In this document: one piece after another, positions 39,234-46,975 of the stretch
How positions within the stretch are numbered: position 1 is the stretch's first letter
How the letters are laid out: the number at the start of each line of letters is the position of its first letter
DNA from: Streptomyces sp. JJ36
Lineage (GTDB): Bacteria; Actinomycetota; Actinomycetes; Streptomycetales; Streptomycetaceae
Reading direction: 5' to 3'
Assembly: GCF_021696945.1 (NCBI RefSeq)
Contig: NZ_JACYHE010000008.1
Span: forward strand, 1 to 64,000
DNA: 64,000 nucleotides
Made by a program: the position numbers and the translations under genes
The notes under the pieces: generated by a model
Database searches by the model: none
What the model was told of the DNA's origin: nothing
The model's input: the letters and a program-made list of their open reading frames with translations, nothing else

Positions 39234-40763
39234 ATGCCAAGAATTCGCCGTTCCGGCCCGTTCCTGCTCGCCCTCTTACTGGCCGTGCTCGCCGCCGTGC
39301 CCGCCTCGGCGGCGGCACCGGCCGCCGGCGCCCCGCCGCGTGCGGAGACCTCCCCGGTCCCGCTGACCGACCTCGCCGTGACCACCACCCAGGTCGCCTC
39401 CGGGCTGAGCCGCCCCACCGCCGTCGTCGCCCCCGACGACGGCACGGGCCGTCTCTTCATCACCGAGAAGCCCGGCACCGTCCGCGTCTACCACCCCGGG
39501 ACCGGCCTGGCGCCGGACCCGCTCCTCGACATCTCCGCCGTCGTCGACACCTCGGGCAACGAGCGCGGCCTGCTGGGGATCGCCCTCCCGCCGGACTTCG
39601 CCGAGAGCCGGGAGCTGTATCTGGCCTACACGGCGCTGCCCGACGGCGCCGTCACCCTCGCCCGTCACCGGCTCGGCGAGACCCGCCCGGAGGTGCTGCT
39701 CGCCCAGGAGCACGCCGAGTACAGCAACCACAACGGCGGTCAGCTCGCCTTCGGCCCGGACGGGTACCTGTACTGGAGCATCGGCGACGGCGGCGGTTCC
39801 GGCGACCCGTTCCGCAGCGGGCAGCGGCTGGACACCCTGCTCGGCAAGATCCTCCGCATCGACGTCAGCCGGAGCTGCGGCGCACGCCCGTACTGCGTCC
39901 CCGCCGACAACCCCTTCACCGGCGTCGAGGGCGCCCGGGAGGAGATCTGGCTGTACGGGCTGCGCAACCCGTGGCGGTTCTCCTTCGACAGCGCCGACGG
40001 CTCGCTGTGGATCGGCGACGTGGGCCAGGGCCGCTGGGAGGAGATCGACCACCTGACCCCCGGGGAGGGCGGCGCGAACCTCGGCTGGTCCTGCCACGAG
40101 GGGTTCGAGGTGTTCGACCCGGACCACTGCACCTCCGGCGCGGAGCACACCGAACCGGTCTTCACCTACTCCCCCTACACCGGCGGCTGCTCGGTCATCG
40201 GCGGGCGGGTCTACCGCGGTGCGGAGTACGCCGATCTGGCCGGCGGCGTCTACCTCGCCACCGACTACTGCTCCTCCACCGTCTGGGCACTTCGCCCGGA
40301 CGGCAGCGGCGGCTACGAACAGGCGGAGATCGGCCGGATGCCCACCCAGGTGACCGCCTTCGGCGCCACGGCCGAGGGGGAGCTCTACGTCGTCAACGAC
40401 CTGCCCGGCGGGCTGCACCGGGTGTCCGTCGCGCGGGAGGAGGCGACCTGCCGGGTCGACCGCGCCGTGACCGCCTGGGGCGACGGCCTCACCACGGAAC
40501 TCACCGTCACCAACACCGGCAGCGCCCCGGTGGACGGCTGGACCCTCGAGTTCTCCCTGCCGCTGGGCCAGACCGTCGTGTCGGACTGGAACACCGACCT
40601 CACCCAGGGCAGCAACGTGATCACGGCGTCCGACGCCGGGCACAACGGCACGATCGCCCCCGGCGCCTCGGTCACCCTGGGCTACCTCGCCGAGCACACC
40701 GGCGACACCTCCCCACCGGAGCGGTTCATGCTGAACGGGGACGCCTGCGCCGTCGGCGACTGA
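39234..40763 (+). CDS. Secreted PQQ-dependent sugar dehydrogenase with C-terminal CBM2
   Basis: A 509-aa exported protein: signal peptide 1-26; six-bladed beta-propeller of the soluble glucose/sorbosone dehydrogenase (GSDH) type (about 45-400) with LSRPTAVVAPDDGTGRLFITEK, NERGLLGIALPPDF, EYSNHNGGQLAFGPDGYLYWSIGDGG (PQQ and Ca contact region), GLRNPWRFSF and GEGGANLGWSCHEG; then about 408-505 a family-2 carbohydrate-binding module bounded by two cysteines, with GWTLEFSLP and SDWNT. It resembles CAZy AA12 pyranose dehydrogenases. It may oxidise sugars on cellulose or chitin and pass electrons to an LPMO, an inference from architecture and the LPMO gene 8 kb away. ATG 39234 has GGAG 5 bases upstream. 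Confidence 0.88.
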   Translation: MPRIRRSGPFLLALLLAVLAAVPASAAAPAAGAPPRAETSPVPLTDLAVTTTQVASGLSRPTAVVAPDDGTGRLFITEKPGTVRVYHPGTGLAPDPLLDISAVVDTSGNERGLLGIALPPDFAESRELYLAYTALPDGAVTLARHRLGETRPEVLLAQEHAEYSNHNGGQLAFGPDGYLYWSIGDGGGSGDPFRSGQRLDTLLGKILRIDVSRSCGARPYCVPADNPFTGVEGAREEIWLYGLRNPWRFSFDSADGSLWIGDVGQGRWEEIDHLTPGEGGANLGWSCHEGFEVFDPDHCTSGAEHTEPVFTYSPYTGGCSVIGGRVYRGAEYADLAGGVYLATDYCSSTVWALRPDGSGGYEQAEIGRMPTQVTAFGATAEGELYVVNDLPGGLHRVSVAREEATCRVDRAVTAWGDGLTTELTVTNTGSAPVDGWTLEFSLPLGQTVVSDWNTDLTQGSNVITASDAGHNGTIAPGASVTLGYLAEHTGDTSPPERFMLNGDACAVGD

Positions 40764-40972
40764 CCGTCACGGGGCCGCCGGGCCTGTCCGCGCAGCCCGC
40801 GTGTGACCGCCCCCGGCCCGGCGGCGGTCGGCGGGCCATCCGGCAGCCGGCGGTCCCGTACCACCGCTCAGGTCCCGTACCCCGCGTCCCGGTCGGCTCG
40901 CCCGGCCGGGACGCGGGTGCGTACGGCCGGCATCGCGCGTGGGACGCCCGGCCCCGGCCGGGGCCGGGCTGC

Positions 40973-40978
40973 TACGAT
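40973..40978 (+). promoter_or_regulatory. -10 box of a leaderless leader ORF
   Basis: TACGAT, ending 7 bases before ATG 40986, the position expected when transcription begins at the A of the start codon. No clear -35. Confidence 0.55.
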
Positions 40979-40985
40979 CCCCGCC

Positions 40986-41021
40986 ATGCAGGGCACGCAG
41001 TTCTTCTTCCCCCTCCGCTGA
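40986..41021 (+). CDS. Putative 11-residue leader peptide MQGTQFFFPLR
   Basis: A tiny ORF, ATG 40986 to TGA 41019-41021, with three consecutive Phe codons (TTC x3). It lies 142 bases upstream of an RNA methyltransferase gene and would be read as a leaderless mRNA from the TACGAT box. The size, position and residue run suggest a regulatory leader peptide. I could not find a convincing terminator/antiterminator pair in the following 90 bases, which contain direct repeats of CGCCGGCGAGGCG. Coding status is inference. Confidence 0.4.
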   Translation: MQGTQFFFPLR

Positions 41022-41112
41022 GAGGCCGCCGGCGAGGCGCGGACATCCCGTCGCCGGCGAGGCGGGGCGGCGCGGCGCCGTCCCGGGTCCCGACGTGGGA
41101 GAAGAACACCTC

Positions 41113-41166
41113 ATGCGCACCCGCATGTCCTCCGCTCCGCGTCCCGGCGCCCCCGTCCTCCCGTGA
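41113..41166 (+). CDS. Putative 17-residue coupled upstream ORF
   Basis: ATG 41113 encodes MRTRMSSAPRPGAPVLP and stops at 41164-41166, overlapping the GTG start of the methyltransferase gene by four bases (GTGA). GGGAGAAG lies about 11 bases upstream. The overlap suggests translational coupling; alternatively it is simply non-coding leader. Confidence 0.35.
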   Translation: MRTRMSSAPRPGAPVLP

Positions 41167-42212
41167 CGGCGGCGCGCCTGGTGGCGCGGTGCGTACGCGG
41201 TCTGGAGCCCCTGCTGGCCGCCGAGATCCTGGAGCTCGGCCTCGGCCCGGTCACCCGGCTCGGCCACCGCGAAGTGCACTTCCGTACGGCCCGGCCCGCC
41301 GCACGGGCGGCCCGGCTGCGCACCGCCGACGACGTGTTCCTGCACGTGGCCCGGGCCCCCGATCCCGGCCCGGGCCGGGCCGCGGCCGGGGGCCTGGCCC
41401 GGCTGGCCGAAGCCGCCGCACCGCCGCTGCTCGGGCGGCGCCCCGGCGGGCCAGGCACCGGGATCGAGGTGTCGGCCTCCTTCCTGGGCCGGCGCGCCTT
41501 CAACCGGTACGACGCCGAGGACGCCGTGGGCACGGCGCTGGCCCGGCGGCTCGGGCTGCCCTACCATCCGCGGCGCGGCGGGCACCCGCCCCCGCCCGGG
41601 TACGGCGGCTGGCGGCTGACGCTGGACGGCGAGCACGCCACGCTGCTGCTCCGGCTCGCCGAACGGCCGCTCCACCGGCGGCCGTACCGGGCCCGTACCG
41701 TCCGCGGCGCCCTCCACCCGCCGGTGGCCGCCGCGATGGCCCGCCTCGCCGGGGTGTCCGCCGGGCACCGGGTGCTCGACCCGTGCTGCGGCGCCGGCAC
41801 CCTGCTGGTCGAGGCCGCGCTGACGGAGCCTCAGGCCCGCTACGAGGGGTGCGATCTCGCACCGGAGGCGCTGCGCGCCGCCCGGGCGAACGCCGCCGGG
41901 TGCCGGGCGGTCCGGTTCCGCCGGGCCGACGCCGGGGAGCTGCCGCTGCCCCGGCACAGTGCCGACCGGGTGCTGTGCAATCCGCCCTGGGGCGGCCAGG
42001 TGGACCCGCGCGGGCTGCTCGCCCGCGGTCCCGCCCGCTGGTGGGCGGAGCTGCGCCGGGTGCTGGTGCCGGGCGGTACGGCCGTCGTGCTGCTGCCGGA
42101 CGCGGACGGGCTGACCGGCGCCCTGGGGCACGGTCTGTCCCCGTCCCATCTCCAGCAGCTCCGGGTCTCCGGCGCCCAGCCCTACCTGGTCCGCCTCCGG
42201 GCACCGGGGTGA
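41163..42212 (+). CDS. THUMP-domain class I SAM methyltransferase (RNA)
   Basis: A 349-aa putative RNA methyltransferase. The first 60 residues (LVARCVRGLEPLLAAEILELG, VHFRTARP) are the THUMP-type N-terminus seen in TrmN/Trm14 and RlmL-like enzymes. The Rossmann SAM site is VLDPCCGAGTLLVEAAL near residue 205 and the catalytic NPPW motif is in RVLCNPPWGGQVD. RGALHPPVAAAMARLAGV matches the substrate-handling segment of these enzymes. N2-guanine or N6-adenine methylation of tRNA or rRNA is expected; the exact site is unknown. It has no ribosome site of its own at GTG 41163, which overlaps a short upstream ORF. Preceded by two tiny ORFs that may control it. Confidence 0.85.
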   Translation: MTAARLVARCVRGLEPLLAAEILELGLGPVTRLGHREVHFRTARPAARAARLRTADDVFLHVARAPDPGPGRAAAGGLARLAEAAAPPLLGRRPGGPGTGIEVSASFLGRRAFNRYDAEDAVGTALARRLGLPYHPRRGGHPPPPGYGGWRLTLDGEHATLLLRLAERPLHRRPYRARTVRGALHPPVAAAMARLAGVSAGHRVLDPCCGAGTLLVEAALTEPQARYEGCDLAPEALRAARANAAGCRAVRFRRADAGELPLPRHSADRVLCNPPWGGQVDPRGLLARGPARWWAELRRVLVPGGTAVVLLPDADGLTGALGHGLSPSHLQQLRVSGAQPYLVRLRAPG

Positions 42213-42332
42213 CCTCCGCGGGGGCGGACCGGGCCGGCGGGTGCGTCGTCAGCCGCTCCGGCGTGCACCCGGCCCGCCCCCGCACCCGTTCCCGGGCCGC
42301 TGCGGGCGGCCTCTTGTGCGCGGGGTGCGCAC

Positions 42333-42357
42333 TGCCCATGCTCGATTGTCATGGGCA
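42333..42357. promoter_or_regulatory. Inverted repeat upstream of the S1-like gene
   Basis: TGCCCATG (42333-42340), 9 bases, CATGGGCA (42350-42357): perfect 8-bp arms spaced about one DNA turn, in the 260-bp leader of the S1-like gene. Possible operator; no regulator can be named. Confidence 0.4.
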
Positions 42358-42472
42358 CGCCTTCCCGGTGGAGGTGCCGCCCGCCGGCACGCTCTCGCTC
42401 TCCGGCCGGGGGCGGTGGAGCCGGAGAGCCGGATGGACCGGGAAATGAGCCGGAGAGAGAAGGAGAACTCCT

Positions 42473-43225
42473 GTGCGTACCTCACCTCCGTCCCCGCGGC
42501 GGAACGTCCCGCGCGGCGGCCGGCTGCTCGCCGCCCTCGCCGGGTTACTGGCCGCCGCCCTCGCCTGGGCGCCCACCGCCGCGGCGGCGCCGCACCCGGC
42601 CGCCGCCGACCGGGCGGCCCCCGCCCCGGCCGCCGGCCCCGCGCCGGTGTCCGGGGAGCGGGGGCCGGATGCCGTGTCGCCGGTCCTCGCTCCCGGCGAC
42701 CCGATCTACAGCGGCGGGGCACGCTGCACGCTCGGCTTCAACGTCACCGACGGCGACGACGTCTTCCTCCTCACCGCCGGTCACTGCACCGCGGCGGGCG
42801 GGTACTGGTACGCCGATCCCGCGGAGACCGTCCCGGTCGGCCCCGCCGTCCTCTCCTCGTTCCCGGGGAACGACTACGGTCTCGTCCGGTACGCCGACCC
42901 GGGCCTGGCGTCCCGCGGCGGGTACACCGCCGCCTCCCCGTACGTCGGCGAGCGGGTGCACACGGTCACTCCCTGGACCGGCGTCCGCAGCGGGACCGTC
43001 ACGGGCCTGAACGTGACCGTCTCCTACGGCGGCGGCGTCGTGTACGGCCTGATCCGGACCAGCATCTGCGTCGGGGGGCCGGTCTCCGGCGCTCCGCTGT
43101 TCGGGAGCGACGGCCGTGCCCTCGGCATCGGTGTGGGGGGCTCGAGCTCCTGTGCCACGGGCGGCACGACCTTCTTCCAGCCCCTGCCGGAGGCCCTCGC
43201 GGCAACCGGTCTCTCCCTGTACTGA
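42473..43225 (+). CDS. Secreted S1-fold protein with an altered active-site motif
   Basis: A 250-aa exported protein (signal peptide 1-39) clearly related to the SGPB-type protease gene 7 kb upstream: CTLGFNV, LLTAGHC with H104, PGNDYGLVRY with D134, TFFQPLPEAL at the end. The nucleophile region reads CVGGPVSGAPLF: S205 is kept, but the GDSGG motif is replaced, so the residues matching Gly193 and Asp194 are Pro and Val. That should disrupt the oxyanion hole and the Asp194 salt bridge. The pro-region is very short (about 40 residues). It may be an inactive, binding-only protease homologue or have unusual activity. GTG 42473 has AAGGAG 7 bases upstream. Confidence 0.85.
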   Translation: MRTSPPSPRRNVPRGGRLLAALAGLLAAALAWAPTAAAAPHPAAADRAAPAPAAGPAPVSGERGPDAVSPVLAPGDPIYSGGARCTLGFNVTDGDDVFLLTAGHCTAAGGYWYADPAETVPVGPAVLSSFPGNDYGLVRYADPGLASRGGYTAASPYVGERVHTVTPWTGVRSGTVTGLNVTVSYGGGVVYGLIRTSICVGGPVSGAPLFGSDGRALGIGVGGSSSCATGGTTFFQPLPEALAATGLSLY

Positions 43226-43308
43226 TCCCGCGCCCGCCCGGGTGATCCCCCGTCCGTCCGGCCCGTCGTGCGGGCGTCTCCCACCCCTGACCTGCACGGA
43301 AACCCATC

Positions 43309-43324
43309 TCGAACTAATATTCGA
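43309..43324. promoter_or_regulatory. LexA box overlapping the dnaE2 promoter
   Basis: TCGAACTAATATTCGA matches the actinobacterial LexA site TCGAAC-N4-GTTCGA with one mismatch (A for G). TAATAT inside it (43315-43320) is a likely -10, so LexA would block it directly. It lies 70 bases before the dnaE2 start. Confidence 0.85.
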
Positions 43325-43393
43325 GGTGGGGGTTAAGGTGGGACCTGAGGCCGGTGAGCAGGGGGGTGCGGACGCGGTGGGAGGTGCGTGCGG

Positions 43394-46300
43394 ATGGCGG
43401 GGTTCGTGCATCTGCACGTCGCCAGCGGGTTCTCCCTGCGCTACGGCGCCTCGTCCCCCGAGGTGCTGGCGGCACGGGCCGCCGAACGGGGCATGGAAGC
43501 GGTCGCGCTGACCGACCGGGACACCCTGGCGGGGGCCGTCCGGTTCGCCCGTGCGGCCGTGGGGGCGGGGGTCCGGCCCGTGTACGGGGCGGACCTCGCC
43601 GTGGCCGCCCGGGACGGCGCCGCCGGGGGCCCCGGCCGGGAGCGGCGCCGCACCCCCGTCAAGGGCGGCGCCTTCGTCGACGAGTCGGCGCCCCGTGCCG
43701 TCTTCCTGGCCCGCGGGGGCGCCCCCGGCTGGGCGCGGCTCTGCCGGGCGGTGACGGCCGCGCACGCCGGGCTCTCCGGGCCCTCCGGCCGGCCCCTGCT
43801 GGACTGGGCGGACCTGACGGAGCTCGCCGGGGACGGCGTGCCGGGCGGCCCGGACGGCGCGGACCGCCCGGGCGGTGGGCTGACCGTCCTGCTGGGCCCG
43901 GACTCCGAGCCCGGCCGGGCGCTGGCCGCCGGGCGCCCGGACCGCGCCGCCGTGCTGCTCGCGCCGTGGCGGGAGCGGTACGGGGACGCGGTACGGCTCG
44001 CGGTACACGCGTCCGGGCCGCTGCGGGACGCCGCGCGGACGCTGGGCCTGGCCGTGCAGGAAGGGGTCCGCCCGGTGCTGACCAACGCCGTGCGCTACGC
44101 CGACCCGGGGCAGGGCCCGGTCGCCGACGTGCTGGACGCGGCGCGCCGGCTGGTGCCCATCGACCCGCGCGGCGGGCTGGACGACGGGGAGCGGTGGCTG
44201 AAGGGCCCGGAGGAGATGGCCCGCGCCGCCGAGCGGATCGCGGAGGCCGCCGGCCTGCGCCGGGACGCCGCGCACCGGCTGCTGGAGGTCACCGCGGAGA
44301 CGGCGGCGGAGTGCCGGATCGACCCCGAGGCGGACCTCGGGATCGGCCGGGTGCACTTCCCGGAGCCGCGGCTGGTGGGCGCCGGGCGGCGTACCGCCGA
44401 GCGGGTGCTGCGCTCGCAGTGCGCGGCGGGCATGGTGCGCCGGGGTTACGCACGGGACGGTACGCGCTGGTCCCGGCTGGACGACGAGCTGCGGATCATC
44501 GAGCGGCTCGGCTTCTCCTCGTACTTCCTCACCGTCGCCCAGGTCGTCGAGGACGTGCGGGAGATGGGGGTGCGGGTGGCCGCGCGGGGCTCGGGCGCGG
44601 GGTCCTTCGTCGCCCATCTGCTGGGGATCGCGCATGCCGACCCGGTGGAGCACGGGCTTCTGATGGAACGTTTCCTCTCGCCTCGCCGCACCGCGCTCCC
44701 GGACATCGACATCGACGTCGAGTCGGCCCGTCGTATCGAGGTCTACCGGGCGGTCTTCGACCGCTTCGGCGAGGAGCGGGTGGCCACCGTGGCCATGCCG
44801 GAGACCTACCGGGTCCGCCATGCCGTACGGGACGTGGGCGCCGCCCTCGGCCTGGACCCGGCGGAGGTGGACCGGCTGGCCAAGAGCTTCCCGCACATCC
44901 GGGCGCGGGACGCGCGGGCGGCGCTGGCCGAGCTCCCGGAGCTGCGGCAGGTGGACGCCGGGCGCTACGGGGAGCGGTTCTGGTCGCTGGTCGAGGCGCT
45001 GGACGGGCTGCCCCGCGGGGTGGCCATGCACCCGTGCGGCGTGCTGCTCTCCGACGCGTCGCTGCGCGCCCGTACGCCGGTGGTGCCCACCAGCGGGGAG
45101 CATCTGCCGATGTCGCAGTTCGACAAGGACGACGTGGAGGAGATGGGCCTGCTCAAGCTGGACGTGCTGGGGGTCCGGATGCAGTCCGCGATGGCGCACG
45201 CGGTGCAGGAGGTCGAGCGGGTGAGCGGCGAACGGGTCGACCTGGACGCCGTACCGGACGGCGACCCGGACACGTACGAGCTGATCCGCAGCGCGGAGAC
45301 GCTGGGCTGCTTCCAGATCGAGTCGCCCGGGCAGCGGGACCTGGTCGGGCGGCTCCAGCCGGCCACCTTCCACGACCTGGTGGTGGACATCTCGCTGTTC
45401 CGGCCGGGCCCGGTGGCCGCCGACATGGTGCGGCCCTTCATCGAGGCGCGGCACGGGCGGCGCCCGGCCCGCTACCCGCACCGGGACCTGGAGCCGGTGC
45501 TGCGCGAGACGCACGGCGTGGTGGTCTTCCACGAGCAGCTCATCCGGATCCTGTCGGTGATGACCGGCTGCGACCGGGCGATGGCCGACGAGGCGCGGCG
45601 TGCGCTCTCCGACACCGAGCGGCAGGGCCGGGTGCGCGCCTGGTTCGAGCGGGAGGCGGCCGGGCACGGCTACGCGGACGAGGTGATCGGGCGCACCTGG
45701 GAGATCGTGGAGGCGTTCGGCAGCTACGGCTTCTGCAAGGCGCACGCCGTCGCCTTCGCGGTGCCGACCTACCAGTCGGCCTGGCTGAAGGCCCATCACC
45801 CGGCGGCCTTCTTCGCCGGGGTGCTCGAGCACGACCCGGGGATGTACCCGAAGCGGCTGCTGCTGGCGGACGCCCGGCGGCGCGGGGTGCCGGTGCTGCC
45901 CCTCGACGTGAACCGCTCGGGCACCTCCTATCGGATCGAACTGGAGTCCGAGTCGGGGGAGTGGGGGCTGCGCCTCGCCCTCCGGGAGGTGCAGGGCATC
46001 AGCGAGGCCGAGGCGGAACGGATCGCCGCCGGGCAGCCCTACGACTCGCTCGCCGACCTGTGGCGGCGGGCCCACCCCTCCCGCCCGGTCGCCGAGAGCC
46101 TGGCCCGGGTCGGCGCGCTGGACGCCTTCGGCGGCAACCGGCGCGACATGCTGCTGCACATCACCGAACTCCACCGGCACCAGCGCGGCGCGGGCGCCCG
46201 CGAGGGACAGTTGCCGCTCGGCGGCGAGGCCGCGGTCCCCGAGGAGGCCGGACTGCCCGACCTGGACCCGGACGAGCGGCTGGGTGCCGAACTCGGCGTC

Positions 46301-46975
46301 CTCGGCATGGACACCTCCCGCCATCTGATGGGGGACCACGCCGCGTTCCTGACCGAACTGGGCGCCCACTCCGCCCAGGCGCTGCGCACCGCGCGGCACG
46401 GCGAGACGGTGCTGGTCGCCGGGGCCAAGGCGGCCACCCAGACCCCGCCGATCCGCAGCGGGAAACGGGTCATCTTCACCACCCTGGACGACGGCACCGG
46501 GCTGGTCGACTGCGCCTTCTTCGGCGAGAGCCAGGCCGCCTGCGCGCACACCGTCTTCCACTCCTGGCTGCTGCTGGTGCGCGGGGTGGTCCAGCGGCGC
46601 GGGCCGCGCAGCCTCAGCGTGGTCGGCGCGGTCGCCTGGGACCTGGCGGAGCTGGCCGAACTCCGGCGCACGGGCGGCCTGGAGGCGGTCACGGCACGGC
46701 TCGCGGAGCCGCCGGGCACCGGCGGCGCGGCGGGCGGCCGCGGCGGGGACGGCGACCGTACGGACGGGGCCGGAACCGGGACCGGCCCCGGGGACGAGGG
46801 CCCGGGCGCCACCGGGGAGGCCGGCGGCGACCGTACGGGCGACCCCGCAGGGGACCGCCGCATCGAGATGCCGACCGGCTACCGGATGCACCCCTGGGCC
46901 GACCTGCGCCCCGCGGGCGACTCCGCGAAGAGCCCGCGCAAGCTGTGGCACTCCAGCCCCGGGAGCGCGGGATGA
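43394..46975 (+). CDS. dnaE2: Error-prone DNA polymerase DnaE2 (ImuC)
   Basis: A 1193-aa C-family polymerase used in damage-induced translesion synthesis. The N-terminal PHP domain starts GFVHLHVASGFSLRYGASSPEVL; the polymerase active site has PDIDIDVES near residues 436-443, preceded by VAARGSGAGSFVAHLLGI; later come FVFHEQ-type HGVVVFHEQLIRI, FCKAHAVAFAVPTYQSAWLKAHHP, and a C-terminal OB fold before a Gly/Thr-rich linker. ATG 43394 follows GGAGG by 9 bases. It overlaps the ImuB-like gene by four bases and carries a LexA box in its promoter, so the pair is an SOS-inducible mutasome. Confidence 0.96.
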   Translation: MAGFVHLHVASGFSLRYGASSPEVLAARAAERGMEAVALTDRDTLAGAVRFARAAVGAGVRPVYGADLAVAARDGAAGGPGRERRRTPVKGGAFVDESAPRAVFLARGGAPGWARLCRAVTAAHAGLSGPSGRPLLDWADLTELAGDGVPGGPDGADRPGGGLTVLLGPDSEPGRALAAGRPDRAAVLLAPWRERYGDAVRLAVHASGPLRDAARTLGLAVQEGVRPVLTNAVRYADPGQGPVADVLDAARRLVPIDPRGGLDDGERWLKGPEEMARAAERIAEAAGLRRDAAHRLLEVTAETAAECRIDPEADLGIGRVHFPEPRLVGAGRRTAERVLRSQCAAGMVRRGYARDGTRWSRLDDELRIIERLGFSSYFLTVAQVVEDVREMGVRVAARGSGAGSFVAHLLGIAHADPVEHGLLMERFLSPRRTALPDIDIDVESARRIEVYRAVFDRFGEERVATVAMPETYRVRHAVRDVGAALGLDPAEVDRLAKSFPHIRARDARAALAELPELRQVDAGRYGERFWSLVEALDGLPRGVAMHPCGVLLSDASLRARTPVVPTSGEHLPMSQFDKDDVEEMGLLKLDVLGVRMQSAMAHAVQEVERVSGERVDLDAVPDGDPDTYELIRSAETLGCFQIESPGQRDLVGRLQPATFHDLVVDISLFRPGPVAADMVRPFIEARHGRRPARYPHRDLEPVLRETHGVVVFHEQLIRILSVMTGCDRAMADEARRALSDTERQGRVRAWFEREAAGHGYADEVIGRTWEIVEAFGSYGFCKAHAVAFAVPTYQSAWLKAHHPAAFFAGVLEHDPGMYPKRLLLADARRRGVPVLPLDVNRSGTSYRIELESESGEWGLRLALREVQGISEAEAERIAAGQPYDSLADLWRRAHPSRPVAESLARVGALDAFGGNRRDMLLHITELHRHQRGAGAREGQLPLGGEAAVPEEAGLPDLDPDERLGAELGVLGMDTSRHLMGDHAAFLTELGAHSAQALRTARHGETVLVAGAKAATQTPPIRSGKRVIFTTLDDGTGLVDCAFFGESQAACAHTVFHSWLLLVRGVVQRRGPRSLSVVGAVAWDLAELAELRRTGGLEAVTARLAEPPGTGGAAGGRGGDGDRTDGAGTGTGPGDEGPGATGEAGGDRTGDPAGDRRIEMPTGYRMHPWADLRPAGDSAKSPRKLWHSSPGSAG

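Noticed and set aside
41020-41112. Terminator/antiterminator stems after the FFF leader ORF
   Set aside because: Repeats of CGCCGGCGAGGCG are direct, and the hairpins I could draw are the generic GC-rich kind. Mutually exclusive stems could not be shown by eye.
38069-42448. A 1459-codon plus-strand frame spanning several genes
   Set aside because: It crosses the GNAT and chitinase-remnant genes in antisense and reads the PQQ dehydrogenase and methyltransferase out of frame; Arg/Pro/Gly-rich shadow without motifs.
42545-46951. A 1468-codon open frame antisense to dnaE2, and similar long minus-strand frames elsewhere
   Set aside because: Such frames arise because high third-position GC removes stop codons. 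The translation is Gly/Arg/Val/His-rich low complexity with no domain, while the other strand encodes a clear DnaE2.
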